A stretch of DNA of 64,000 nucleotides, taken from contig JARWKL010000001.1 in assembly GCA_029961685.1 (NCBI GenBank), positions 58,453,314-58,517,313 on the forward strand, given 5' to 3'. Of the stretch, positions 36,101 to 46,583 are shown piece by piece. Source of the stretch: Aristolochia californica (Eukaryota; Streptophyta; Magnoliopsida; Piperales; Aristolochiaceae). The position numbers were made by a program, and so were the translations under genes. The notes below the pieces were generated by a model. It saw only the letters and a program-made list of their open reading frames with translations, ran no database searches and was not told the origin of the DNA. Numbering within the stretch: position 1 is the stretch's first letter; each line of letters begins with the position of its first letter.

Positions 36101-39100
36101 TGTTAGCTTTCCAATTTGTTTGGGTTTCAGTATTCTTTAGTTTTTATTGATGATTATATTCGGGTAACTCGGGTGTATATCCTTCAGCAGAAATAAGAAG
36201 TTTTTAATATAGTCAAATTTTTCAATTAAATAAAAAATCAGTTTGGTGCATCCATATATATGTTTTATGTTCAGAATAATGGCCTCGAGTTTATGAATCA
36301 TTAATTCTCCTCTTTTTGTACAAGTCAAGGGATTATTCTTCAGTCTTCATGGATAAACTTTCCAATAGATGAGTTGTAGAACGCAAAAATCAACATCTTT
36401 TAGAGGTGGCCCATACTTTATTCTTCCATATGAATGTTCCCAAATCTTTTTGGGGTGATCCTGTCTTGGCTTTTTGTCATTTGATTAATAGAATGTCCTC
36501 TTCAGTTTTTGGGGGAAGAATTCCAATGCAGATACTTAACCCGATTCTATATTGTTTCATGTGACACCTCGTGTCTTTAGGTTTCATGTGTTTTGGCCAT
36601 GCAGTTGATCTGAATCCTAACAAGTTGTCCCCTCATGCTATCTAATGCGTCTTTCTTGGCTATCCACATACTTAGAGTGGGTATAGACGTTTTGGTTGCA
36701 AGCATAGGAAGACTTATAGTTTTGCATATATAACGTTTTTTGAAGGTAACCCATACTCTTTTCTGAGTCTTATGAGTCTCCTTGACCACTTCTTGTGATG
36801 GATAATCCCACTATATTTCCCACTCCATCTTCAACTAAACCATTGCAAGTTTGTCAATGCTGGAAGGTGAATGTAAAACAGCCAGACAACAATGAAGAAT
36901 ATAAGATAGTAGAACTTCTCATTACTGTTTTACCTAGGCTATCATCTTCTGACTCTGTGACTCCTCTCTTTGATAACTTGCGTCTTCCCATATCCAAAAA
37001 AATGATACAAGGCATCCTATTTCTAAATATGGTTCCTTTCATGCATAGTCACCTAAATTGAAGTCATTTCTTATGCCCTTTTCTAGTGTTTCTATTCCTA
37101 CTAAATTGCAAGATGCTTTGTGTTTACCTAAGTGGAAAAAGGCTATGGATGATGAAATAAATGGTCTTGTGGCTGGAAAGACATGGACTTTGGTTCATCC
37201 TCCTCCAGATAAGGCTATTATGGGTTGCCTTTGAGTATATACGACTAAATATAATGTTGGTGAAACTGAAATGTTATAAGACGTGATTGGTTGCCAAAGG
37301 TTATAATCAAACATAAATAGTAGATATATTTGGCACTTTTTGTCTAGTGGCTAGGATGAGTACTGTTCACATTCTAATTTCAATGACAGTGAACAAGGGG
37401 TGGCCTTTATATCAGATGTTAAAAATGTATTCCTATATGGTCATTTGCAGGAGGAGGTTTATATGAAACAACCTCTTGGATATGTTGCTTTGAGGGAGAT
37501 GGGGAAGGTATGTAAATTGCACAAGTGCCATATATAGTTTGAAACAAAGTCTGAGGGCCTAGTTTGATAAATTTAGTAGAGTTGTTACAACCTTTAGATG
37601 TACTAGAAGTCTTCCCTATTTGTTTTACATTAATCTTTTGGACTTGTGGTGCTCATACTATATGTAAATGACATTGTATTATCTGGAAGTGACACCAAGG
37701 TAATTGAAAAAGTAAAGGAGTATCTTAAAACTCATTTTTAGACCAAAGATCTTGGAGCACTGAAATATTTCTTGGGCATTGAGGTTTCCAAGAGCAAAGA
37801 AGGTGTTATGTTATCCCTATCAAAATATGTTACTAACATGTTAGTGAGTACGATCTGTTAGGGGCAAAACCTACAGAGACACCTAGGAAGTTGATTGTAA
37901 CTTGTTTGATGAAAAGATCCTCTTCTTAACAGATAAGACAAGGTATATGAGACTAGTTGGGCAATTAATCTATGCAACAATGACCAGGGCAAATATCTCT
38001 TTATCTGTAAACATTATGTTATCCCAACGGAAATATGTCACAGACATGTTGTGAGTATAATCTATTAGGAGCTAAACTAGCTGAGACACCTACACAAGTT
38101 GATCATAACTTGTTTGATGAAAAGAGCCTGCTCTTAAGAGACAAAACAATGCATATGACACTTATTGGACAATTGATTTATGTAATAGTGACCAGGCCAC
38201 AGTAAGTGTAGTGAGTCAATTCATGGAAAATCTAAGCAAAGTTCATCTTGAAGTAGCTCAAAGAATTTTGCGCTACCTGAAAGGAGCTCATAGTAAAGGG
38301 TTATTCTATAAAACCCCATATCATTTGAATATCGAGGGGTATTCTGATGCAGGTTATGCAGATTAGAGTGTGATAACCAAGTGGCTATCGTTGTTGCAAG
38401 CAATCCTATTTTCCACAAGAGGACCAAGCATATAAAGATTGATCTTCATTTTATTTGTGATGCAATGATAAAAAAGGGGAGGTTGTTGCCCCTTATTTCA
38501 AGATAATGGGGCAGATTGGTGATATATTCACGAGACTCTTTGTAAACGTGAGTTTAACAGTTTTTGTAACAAGCTGGGGTTACTAGATACATATGCCCCA
38601 ACTTGAGGGGGAGAGTGACAATTCAAGGGTGGGTATTTGAGTCATTAGCCTAAGGTGAGAGTTTACTGTTATTTGATGTGTTTTGAAAGAGGTAAGGATG
38701 CAATTTTTCTATTTTCATTTCCCTCATATATTAGCTTCTGTAGCATTAAGTCATGAGGCGTATTTTGGTCCTTGTGTAAGATTTCACTTAAGTGAATCTA
38801 ACAAAAGAACTAGTGGTCGAGCTTTTGACCCATTATGGTGACTGCTATACAATGCAGCTTCCGCTCCATTCTCTTGTCTTTCTTCTCTTCATCCTTCTTC
38901 TCAGTCAATTTTTCAATTCTTTATCCTTTAATCATTGTCTTTCTCTAACACCAATATTGGGCACATATCCAATATATAACTCCTGGAAGGGTTTAGAGTA
39001 AAACTTTTTAATGTAGTATGGATTAATGTTTGATCTAAATAAAAGAAAGTCCAGTAATTTTTGGACTAACTAATGAGAGGTTTAGGAACTTTTAATTCAA

Positions 39101-39587
39101 ATTGTATTTACCTTTTTTAATCTTCAATTAACAATGGCATAATTTTGGTAGAAAAATCTATTCTCAGTTGTTTAATTTAGTGTATTTCCTGAGCAATAGG
39201 CCCATCTATTTTTTGTGCGCTTAAAACTTGCAAAGATTTCACTGTTCTGGAGATTCATATCATTTATTGCTTCTATTCCTCGAGTTCCTCTGTAAAACAC
39301 AATGCTTTTTTACTTGATTGAGTTTTTCTGTAAAATTTATTTCTCTTTATTGCTGTTGGTAATACCTCCTCAAAGATTGGTTACAGTAGCGAAGGTTAAG
39401 AGTTTGACTTTCCTGGATGTGTGGTTTCAGTGATTTTCCTTACGTGGTTCCGGAGTGTGGCTATAAAGGAGCCAAAGATGCTGTGACTCATGTTGCCAGT
39501 CTAGTGCGATTGTCACCATCCGACTTGGAATGGATAATGGGAAAAACAGCAATTGAACTTTTTAAAGCTTCATGGGACATCTTGTAG
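30104..39587 (+). CDS. Amidohydro_2-family metal-dependent hydrolase, probably plastid-targeted
   Basis: Ten exons: 30104-30280, 30364-30435, 31177-31256, 31392-31491, 31663-31716, 31924-32001, 32621-32718, 32798-32855, 33073-33194 and 39431-39587 (TAG), in total 996 nt and 331 aa. The TIM-barrel fold is indicated by the metal-binding DSHLHVW near residue 49, FNHNLWPSG, the LLDHLGF strand with its His, and WGSDFPY with the catalytic Asp. The first 40 residues are rich in Arg, Ser and Leu and lack acids before MSADSVK, as in chloroplast transit peptides. The exon 8 acceptor at 32797 gives the better homologue spacing; an alternative at 32785 would add four residues. Plant members have no well-settled substrate. 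Intron 9 (6.2 kb) hosts a copia element. Confidence 0.92.
33692..34020 (+). repeat. 5' LTR of hydrolase-intron copia element
   Basis: 329 bp. Shares ATTTTGGTCC, GTGTAAGATTTCACT and ACAATGCAGCTTC with the right LTR. Confidence 0.92.
37805..38215 (+). repeat. ~207-bp tandem duplication inside the copia RT/RNase H region
   Basis: Copy 1 starts at 37805 and copy 2 at 38012, both with ATTATGTTATCC-like starts. Both include AACTTGTTTGATGAAAAGA and ATGACCAGG/GTGACCAGG near their ends. The duplication arose within the element and copies have since diverged. Confidence 0.85.
38616..38915 (+). repeat. 3' LTR of hydrolase-intron copia element
   Basis: 300 bp, with several deletions relative to the left copy. 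It starts straight after the polypurine tract. Confidence 0.92.
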
Positions 39588-41690
39588 GTAGCTCATGTAT
39601 ATACACTAAATGAAATGATGTTTTCTAAATCATTTTTCTTTTCTCCCTGTTCATACATAACTTCTGTTGCAATGAGTTATCTGCGATCTAATCAACAACA
39701 AGCCCAATTTTCTGACTATTGATTAACGTTCTCATCATTCATGTGACAAACGTTTAGCTCAATGAGATTGTAAGAGTACCATCTCGCTACAAGGTGTGCC
39801 TGGATGTAGGTGTTTAGACTTTGTTCCAGTGGAACAAAGATATACTTCAGACAATTATAGGTTTGAGATTTGCAGACAGTAGTCATACAGGCAACTTGAA
39901 AAGTTTTACTTGCATGTGTGGGATTGATTGGGTGGAGTGTTCAATGAAGCTGAGGATACGAAGTATGACTAGAAATATCCAAGCTAGAATTCACTTATAC
40001 CTGCAAGTAAAATTTGTTCTATGCACATGAGTATATCTAGATCTCACTGGGTGGACTACAAAGCTTCATGATGGTGACGAGTGGTGGGAAATCTCTCCCT
40101 CATGCATTCTACAGGATGACAGGAACACAGGTTCTGATTCACATGGGACAAATAGATGCTACAATTGAGTATATAAAACCAGTTACATAGTGTTCTGCAT
40201 TTTTTTTCTTTTTGGTAGAATAAGTTGATCTGCATCTTAGTGTTCTTCTCGTTACTAACAATTTCCATATGTTTGTCTCAGAGTTCGACTAACCTGAGAG
40301 TTCTGTAATGGCCAGGGATGTTGATGCTGCAAGTCGTTTCTCCTGAAGCATTTTTGGACAAGCATCACATCCTTACTCTTCTGAAATACTATTTCCCAGT
40401 CAGGCATCAGCATGCCAATTTCAAGCATTTGCTTATTATGCACAGGAATTGGTGCAGTTTCATGGTAGTGCAGACATTTTTAGTTACTGGAGTACTAGTT
40501 TTAAGTTGGGTGAATGCTTAATATGATACTAGTTTTTGGATTAGTCACAAACTGCAACTTTACATTTTTATGAAATAGTTTCCATGTCTTCTATATCATT
40601 TGAGCATATCATCCTACTAAGATTGTCTAGAACCTTGTGGATTATGTGAAACCAAACCAGTGTGGTCCAATTTGTGCTGGAAAACATGAAACGAAGGTGG
40701 AATCGATAAGATCATAAGGGTTTATTTGTGCTAGTTGAAAATGATAGGAAAATAGTGCAAAGCAGAATTTTTTTTATCTCACAAACATTTTTGTGGTGTT
40801 TGAGCTGGTTGTAGAGGATGGGAAACTTGGACAATGAAGATCATCTCTTCCAAAGCGCTTGAATCCTACTCCTTTCTTCCAGTGTTTTACTGCTTACTAG
40901 GTGAACTAATTTACCAAATGTGCTTTTGGCTGCACTGTTTTACAAATGGAAGACGAAGTTGTTTACCTCTTATGCCTAATCCAAGAAGAGGTAATCAAGA
41001 TCTGTCTAGCCCCTACCAGGTGAGAACTGGACCTGGACTTCAGTTTATGGAGAAAATTGCAGAAATGGGAGTTACTTTTATAATATCAAAATAATTAATT
41101 AAATTATTATTTCGTGGTATCTAATTTTTTTACTCTTAAATTAGTAATTAAACATTAATTTATATAAAATTAGTCTATTAACTCTTATAAAATAGTTGTA
41201 TTTTATTTTTTTATTAATAAAAAAATTTAATTTGTAATAAATTTAAAAAAATTAAATTACAATTAATTAATTAATTAATTAATTAAACAAATGGAGATGC
41301 AAACAGGCGAAATATTTTTTTTATTTTCAAGATAAAGCGATAATTGAAATGAATAATGGATGGTTGAGACTGAGAGAGAGAGTGAAAAGAAAAGAATTTA
41401 CACGCGCTATAGGTAAATAACGAAGCTAGGGTCCAGTTTTTAAATTTGGCTGATACGACCTAAATTTGACGGGACCATGCGGTCTGAAGTCCGGTTCGTT
41501 TGTACAAACCCGTTAACTCCGCATTTAATTAAAATTTTACTATAATTGTTTTTTTTGAGAAATGACAAGATTCCAGCTCTTGGATACGTGGGTCCGGCCA
41601 TTCAGCTCCTCGTAAGTAAATGCTCCAGATCATTCCCCGGGCCCCCCCAGTTTTGACCGAATTAGTTTCGAATTTGGGTTTTGAATCGAC
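39588..41690. other. Intergenic region between hydrolase and first kinase
   Basis: 2.1 kb. Hydrolase 3' UTR on the left, then AT-rich sequence with an (ATTA)n run at 41262-41285 and a GA stretch near 41372. No gene recognised; the short ORFs have no motif support. Confidence 0.55.
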
Positions 41691-41696
41691 ATTCCA

Positions 41697-41704
41697 TATA
41701 AAAA
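41697..41704 (+). promoter_or_regulatory. Candidate TATA box of first kinase gene
   Basis: TATAAAAA, about 100 bp before a likely 5' UTR donor (CCGAG|GTAAG at 41807/41808). Its acceptor would be TTCAG at 42614, five bases before the start codon. Position and motif only. Confidence 0.5.
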
Positions 41705-42619
41705 GCAAAATCAGTCATTGTTATTCTCTGATCAGAGGATTTTTTTTTTTTTTGTTTCTTGTTTTTTTTTTTTTATAATAATCTCTCTGATCCCACCGCG
41801 AACCGAGGTAAGAATTTTCTTAGTTGCGCTTGAATCTTACATACATTCTCTTTTTTTTCTCAATTAAGATTAATTATAAACTGCTGTTGTGATTGGACAT
41901 TGGAGATCCTGGTCCACTGTTACTGAAACCGATCGTTTCCACTGTCTTGATCTTCCGTAAAATTTGGACTTTTTGCATGTACAGATAATCTCTTTACTTT
42001 TAAATATTATAATCTATTTATTTTTAACAGACTGAAAGTGTTTTTTTTTTCAAGTTTTGATCGTGGTTGCAGACTTTGACTTTAGGTTTTTCTGGGAATC
42101 TGGTGAGCATTTCTTGTCTCTGTCCTCGTGCATCTGCATCCACTGGTGGGAGTATATTCGTAGGTGCCTATTGGTGGTGGAGGTGCCATGGTGAAGCAAG
42201 CATGAGATGCAGGCTACTCCTTGAAAGGTCTCATACCATATTTTACTGCTTGCTTCAGATAATATTCTTTTACAATGGGTTAATAGTTTACATGCGTTGA
42301 CAATTAAATACTGTGGGAAAGGAGAAGCTGGTTAGGCGCAGAGATAACGAAGGTTTTTATCAGAGTTTGAGCCAATAAGCATAAAAATATATAATATGGA
42401 GATGATGATTGTCCAGGATCATGAGGAAGATAATGTCAGTATTAAACTGTGAAATAATCGACAATGACTCCACCGTTCGATTCGGTGAGGTCATTTCAGT
42501 CAATTTACTGTCTTGTCGGAATTCTGCAATGGAGGGAAAGAGGAAGTGCCTGAGGCACAGTATAGACATCTTTTTTTTTTTTTTTTTAAATGTTTTTCCT
42601 GTTTTCTCCTTCAGGTGGA

Positions 42620-45600
42620 ATGGGAAATTGCGTGTGTATACACACAATAGAGGATAACAATTTGAACAAACAACGAGTAAAAGGGGTGAAGAGAGATAAG
42701 GAGAAAAGTTGGAATTCTACTTCAGAAAATGTGGTACAGAAACAGAGTGTAGAGGAGAAGAAAAATGATCTTGATCACGAGGTTCCACATTCCACCACAG
42801 GTTTTCTTCTTTTCCCTTTTTTTTTTTTTTTTTTCATCTTACAATTTATGTATGATGATTTCCTAGTTTTAGTTTTCTAGTATTGCAGTTCTCAGTTAGC
42901 TGCATGAGAATTGGAAATCTGAATTCGCTTTTTATGAAGATATGTGGTTCCCTGCAGATGCCTGACTATAAGTTGCTTTTTGTTTCGTAGACTTTGATGT
43001 ATTAGAGTTTCCTACATTAAATTTTAAAACTTCCACTGGTTTACATGGGTTTATCCAGTGCTGATGAAATCTAAAGCTTGTTATTATTCTCACTGTTTCT
43101 TCTCCTAGTTCTGCCTTTAGTGAATGGACAGGTTATCAAAAGTATATTGAAGAGAGATGGGTTTCTCTTCTTGTGGAATTTTGAATACAGATATTGTTCA
43201 ATTCCAGCTTCACTGATTTGCTAATGTGTAACTGGCTTAATTTTGATACTCTGCATATAGTTAACCTTACTACGTTGCACTGCTAACACTGAAAATTTAT
43301 TAACCATGATCTTCCTGCAGTGAGGCAGCCTGTAGTCACAACATTGCTAAAGGATGATAATGCCCTGGCCAAGCCACCCGAATCTTCTAATCTAAAACAT
43401 TTCACTTACCTTGAGCTCAAATTGGCCACCTTGAACTTCTCAGAGAAACATTGTATTGGGGAAGGAGGCTTTGGTCGAGTTTATCGAGGCTGGGCATTTG
43501 ATGGGGAAGATTGTGTACCTGTTGCTATTAAACAGTTGAATCCAAAAGGCTTCCAGGGGTATCCAGAATGGTTGGTAAGGTTCTATCTTACATACCACTT
43601 ACCTGTGTATATTGATGAATTCCATGGTAAAGGACCATTATGAAGTCCTCTTCATGAAATTTAGTTTTTTGACAGACTGAGGTGGTTCTGTTATCCCGTC
43701 TTTGCCATCCCAACATTGTGAGGCTTGTTGGGCATTGTTCTGAGAAGCAAGAGTATTACTTGGTTTATGAATATATGTCGAAAGGGAGTTTGGACAACTA
43801 TCTTTTTTGTGGTGAGTACTCTTTATCCCTTATTGGTGCGAATAACAACTGAAAACAAATTGATTCATTCTGGTAGGGTAATTCCTGAGTTTTGCAGGAG
43901 ACAGCGAGTTACTTGGTTGGGCTAAGAGAATAAATATAGCTCTTGGAGTTGCACAGGCTCTTGCATTTCTTCACAGTCAAGACCCGCCAGTAATATATAG
44001 AGATATTAAATCATCCAATGTCCTTCTTAATTCTGTATGTTCCTCCGTTTACCTGATGCTGAAGTTTACTCTTATATTACTTGATAAGTATTAATCCTAT
44101 CATTGATACTAATTTTTGGGGATCCATAGTTGCTTTTATTATTTTTTGAGTAGTTACATACACAAGATACCCCTTAACCATGGTGACACTTTGAATAACT
44201 TTTAGGCAATACAAAGGATGAGAAAGTCTTTAAAGTACTAAAAAAATTTCCCTTCCCCTCAAATATATTCTCATCATTCTCATCAAGATCTTTAAAGTAC
44301 TAAAACAATTTCTCCTTCCCTCAAATATATTCTCATCATTCTCATCAAATTGCACTTTCACAAAAGTTCTATTCCTGCTGTCAACCTGTTGCATCCCTCT
44401 TATGTACACTTGCAAGCAACAGCTGAATATTAACCAGTAGATTCCATCATGGGTATCCTTATTAGAGGGGAAGAACAGGACTGTTTACAGGTCTTTTTAA
44501 GAGAAAGACTGTTATTGAATCAAATCTGTTTGCCTCAAGTATCTAATCGTTGCTGTCAACTTGAATTGTTAGCATTAGATAATCACGGTGTTAATTTATT
44601 GGCATCGGCCCTACTTCATTGGGTCCATTTGAGAGTTAGATTAGCAGAAAATATCTATGGCTGTGACCTCAGAGAAACAGGGGAAAAGAGTTATATTGTA
44701 GAAAATAATACACTTGAAGAGAAGAGAGGTTTTATCTTTGCTTGAAAAAAAATTGAGCATGTGCCAGTAGCCTGGACGATGTATCAGCAATAATTGATCA
44801 ACTGATTCTAAAGGCTCTTCTCTATGCAAGAACAAACATTGAAACTAAGAAGAATTATTCCAGAAGTAGAAATTTTCAATAGGAAATTCATGTATGGATA
44901 TTTCTCAAGAGTTAATGGGATGATGTGAGGACAAGCAGAGTGTAAGAAAGTTTGATTTTTTCAAGGATACACAGAGATGATTGAAATGTTTCTAGGGTGA
45001 TCTTTTTTAGCATCTCTTGTTTTTATATAATCAAGAATTGTATTTATCTTCTTCTTCTTCATAAAAAAAATGAAGTACTTGTATGTATCTTGACTTGCTG
45101 CAGCCAACGTTGGATTGCAAAACTAGTTACTTTACAAAGCGGAAGTTGCAAGACCTGGAGTACTGGCTTTTAATGCACTAACCTAACAGAAGAAAAGATA
45201 TGGAAGTTTAGAATTTATGGTGTTAATAGAATTAAGCTGCTATAATACACATTTTCAAAGTTGGATGGAATCTTATAGTTTTTCTTTTTTGAAAATAGAA
45301 TCTTATGGTTTTATTTTTGAACCATTTTCTTCTGCAGGAATTTGGTGCAAAACTTTCTGATTTTGGATTGGCAAAAGATGGACCAACCGGTTTATTAACA
45401 CATGTATCAACTCGAGTTTATGGCACCTATGGTTACGTTGCCCCTGAATATTATCAAACAGGTGAGAGACACTATGGGTTGGGTTAATATTTGGCTTCTG
45501 AATACTGACTTTTCCATAACTGACAAGCCTGCCATGGATATTAACGTTAGTGACTTTGTTTTAGAACTGTTTGTATGTTCTCTCAAGACATCAAAAATAA

Positions 45601-45971
45601 GACACGTTTTTATTTGTTTCTTCCCTTAAGGCCATTTGAGAGTGACTGACGACGTATATGGCTTTGGCGTCTTACTACTTGAGCTTGTGTGTGGTCGCCC
45701 AGTTGTCGATTCAAGCCGGCAAGAGAAGGAAAGAAATTTAGTTCAATGGGTCCGACCTCATTTGCGCAAGAAATTATTCTACGAGGTTGTTGATGAGAGG
45801 GTGAGAAACCAATGCTCTAGGAGGTCACTTTTTGTGTTGTTTACACTCGCAGATCACTGTTTGGCAGAATCACATCGGAGACCAGACATGAATGATGTGG
45901 TGAAAGTGCTTAAGATGCTAGACGAGGGCCCTGCAATTGGAAGGCAACAGAAAAATGCAAGTCAGGGATGA
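42620..45971 (+). CDS. Receptor-like cytoplasmic kinase (RLCK VII/PBL-like), catalytically complete
   Basis: Exons 42620-42800, 43321-43574, 43676-43811, 43898-44034, 45338-45461 and 45631-45971 (TGA) give 390 aa. The start MGNCVC offers Gly2 for myristoylation and Cys4/Cys6 for palmitoylation, so plasma-membrane attachment is likely. The kinase domain from about residue 86 is complete: [11 protein letters not shown] glycine loop, VAIKQL lysine, alpha-C Glu in [23 protein letters not shown] catalytic loop with its RD pair, [22 protein letters not shown], and SDVYGFG-equivalent [12 protein letters not shown]. No extracellular or transmembrane part. RLCK VII kinases relay signals from receptor kinases in immunity and growth; the specific role here is unknown. 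Its tandem neighbour is a degenerate paralogue. Confidence 0.95.
44035..45337 (+). other. Intron 4 of the first kinase gene
   Basis: 1.3 kb, AT-rich, with one 62-bp tandem duplication (44227-44347). No other recognisable content. Confidence 0.75.
44227..44347. repeat. 62-bp tandem duplication
   Basis: Two adjacent copies starting TCTTTAAAGTACTAAAA and ending TTCTCATCATTCTCATC, with only a few differences. Confidence 0.93.
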
Positions 45972-46583
45972 ATAGATCTCTGAGAAGCTATCGAGCATTT
46001 TTTTTTCTTTTTTTTTTTCTTTTTCTCAAATTCATTCATAAAGTAATCATGGTAATAACTTTTCTGATTGTGTGTACACTATAGTAATTGTTATTATCAC
46101 GGTTCTTCTTTAGATTTATTTTTTAATTCGTCAGATTTGTTATTTATTTTATTTAGTACCCAATTACTTGTTTTACCATTTAATAATTTGGTTTAAATAA
46201 AAGATATAATATAATAAAATATTAAATAAATTATGTTACACCCGTCGGATCATGGCTCTCTCATTGAAAGAAGATTTTTGGGGTAAGAGCATATCTTTTC
46301 CGTTATTTTTGCTACCCAATCAGTATTCAATGCCATGCATGCAAGACTCCCCACTCTCCACTTCCCTCGGAAGTGGGTGCACTGAACCACCCAGGCCTCG
46401 TCTCCTTTCTGCTTCAGAAGAGCTTCAAGGTGCGTTTCTTTATCCATTTCATCTACCTTCTCCATTCCCTTTTTTCTCTTTTCTAACATCTTCGTCGATT
46501 GACTCTGAACCTGTTGGTTCAATCCTGAAATACTGATTTGTTACCATGCGGTGATCAGACTTCCTGAGTTGTACTTTGGCCTT
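45972..46583. other. Spacer between the two tandem kinases
   Basis: 0.6 kb holding the first gene's 3' end and the second gene's promoter and 5' UTR. A possible 5' UTR intron runs from GTGCGT near 46430 to an AG near 46559. Not tested. Confidence 0.45.

Larger units (their letters stand above)
33692..38915 (+). mobile_element. Degenerate Ty1/copia retrotransposon with intact target duplication
   Basis: LTR 33692-34020 and LTR 38616-38915, both TG...CA, flanked by identical 5-bp repeats ATTCT (33687-33691 and 38916-38920). The primer site after the left LTR reads AGGTATCAGAGC (one change from tRNA-Met consensus). The purine tract ACTTGAGGGGGAGAG precedes the right LTR. Plus-strand remains follow copia order: gag from about 34.5 kb, integrase at 35.9-36.7 kb, RT from about 37.06 kb (including YMKQPLGYV) and RNase H to about 38.5 kb. 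Stops and frameshifts are dense. It is oriented like the host gene. Confidence 0.93.
33195..39430 (+). other. Intron 9 of hydrolase gene
   Basis: 6.2-kb intron located one codon before the metal-binding Asp of the WGSDFPY motif. Almost all of its size is a copia retrotransposon (33692-38915). The remaining 1.0 kb would be an ordinary intron. Confidence 0.85.

Noticed and set aside
40834..41094. 86-aa ORF between hydrolase and kinase genes
   Set aside because: Random-looking composition, no domain, no neighbouring exon.
42409..42657. Plus-strand ORF upstream of the first kinase
   Set aside because: Lies in the likely 5' UTR intron, crosses a T-run and has no domain.
46250..46536. Overlapping ORFs on both strands before the pseudokinase
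   Set aside because: No motif; fits leader and promoter sequence of the kinase gene.
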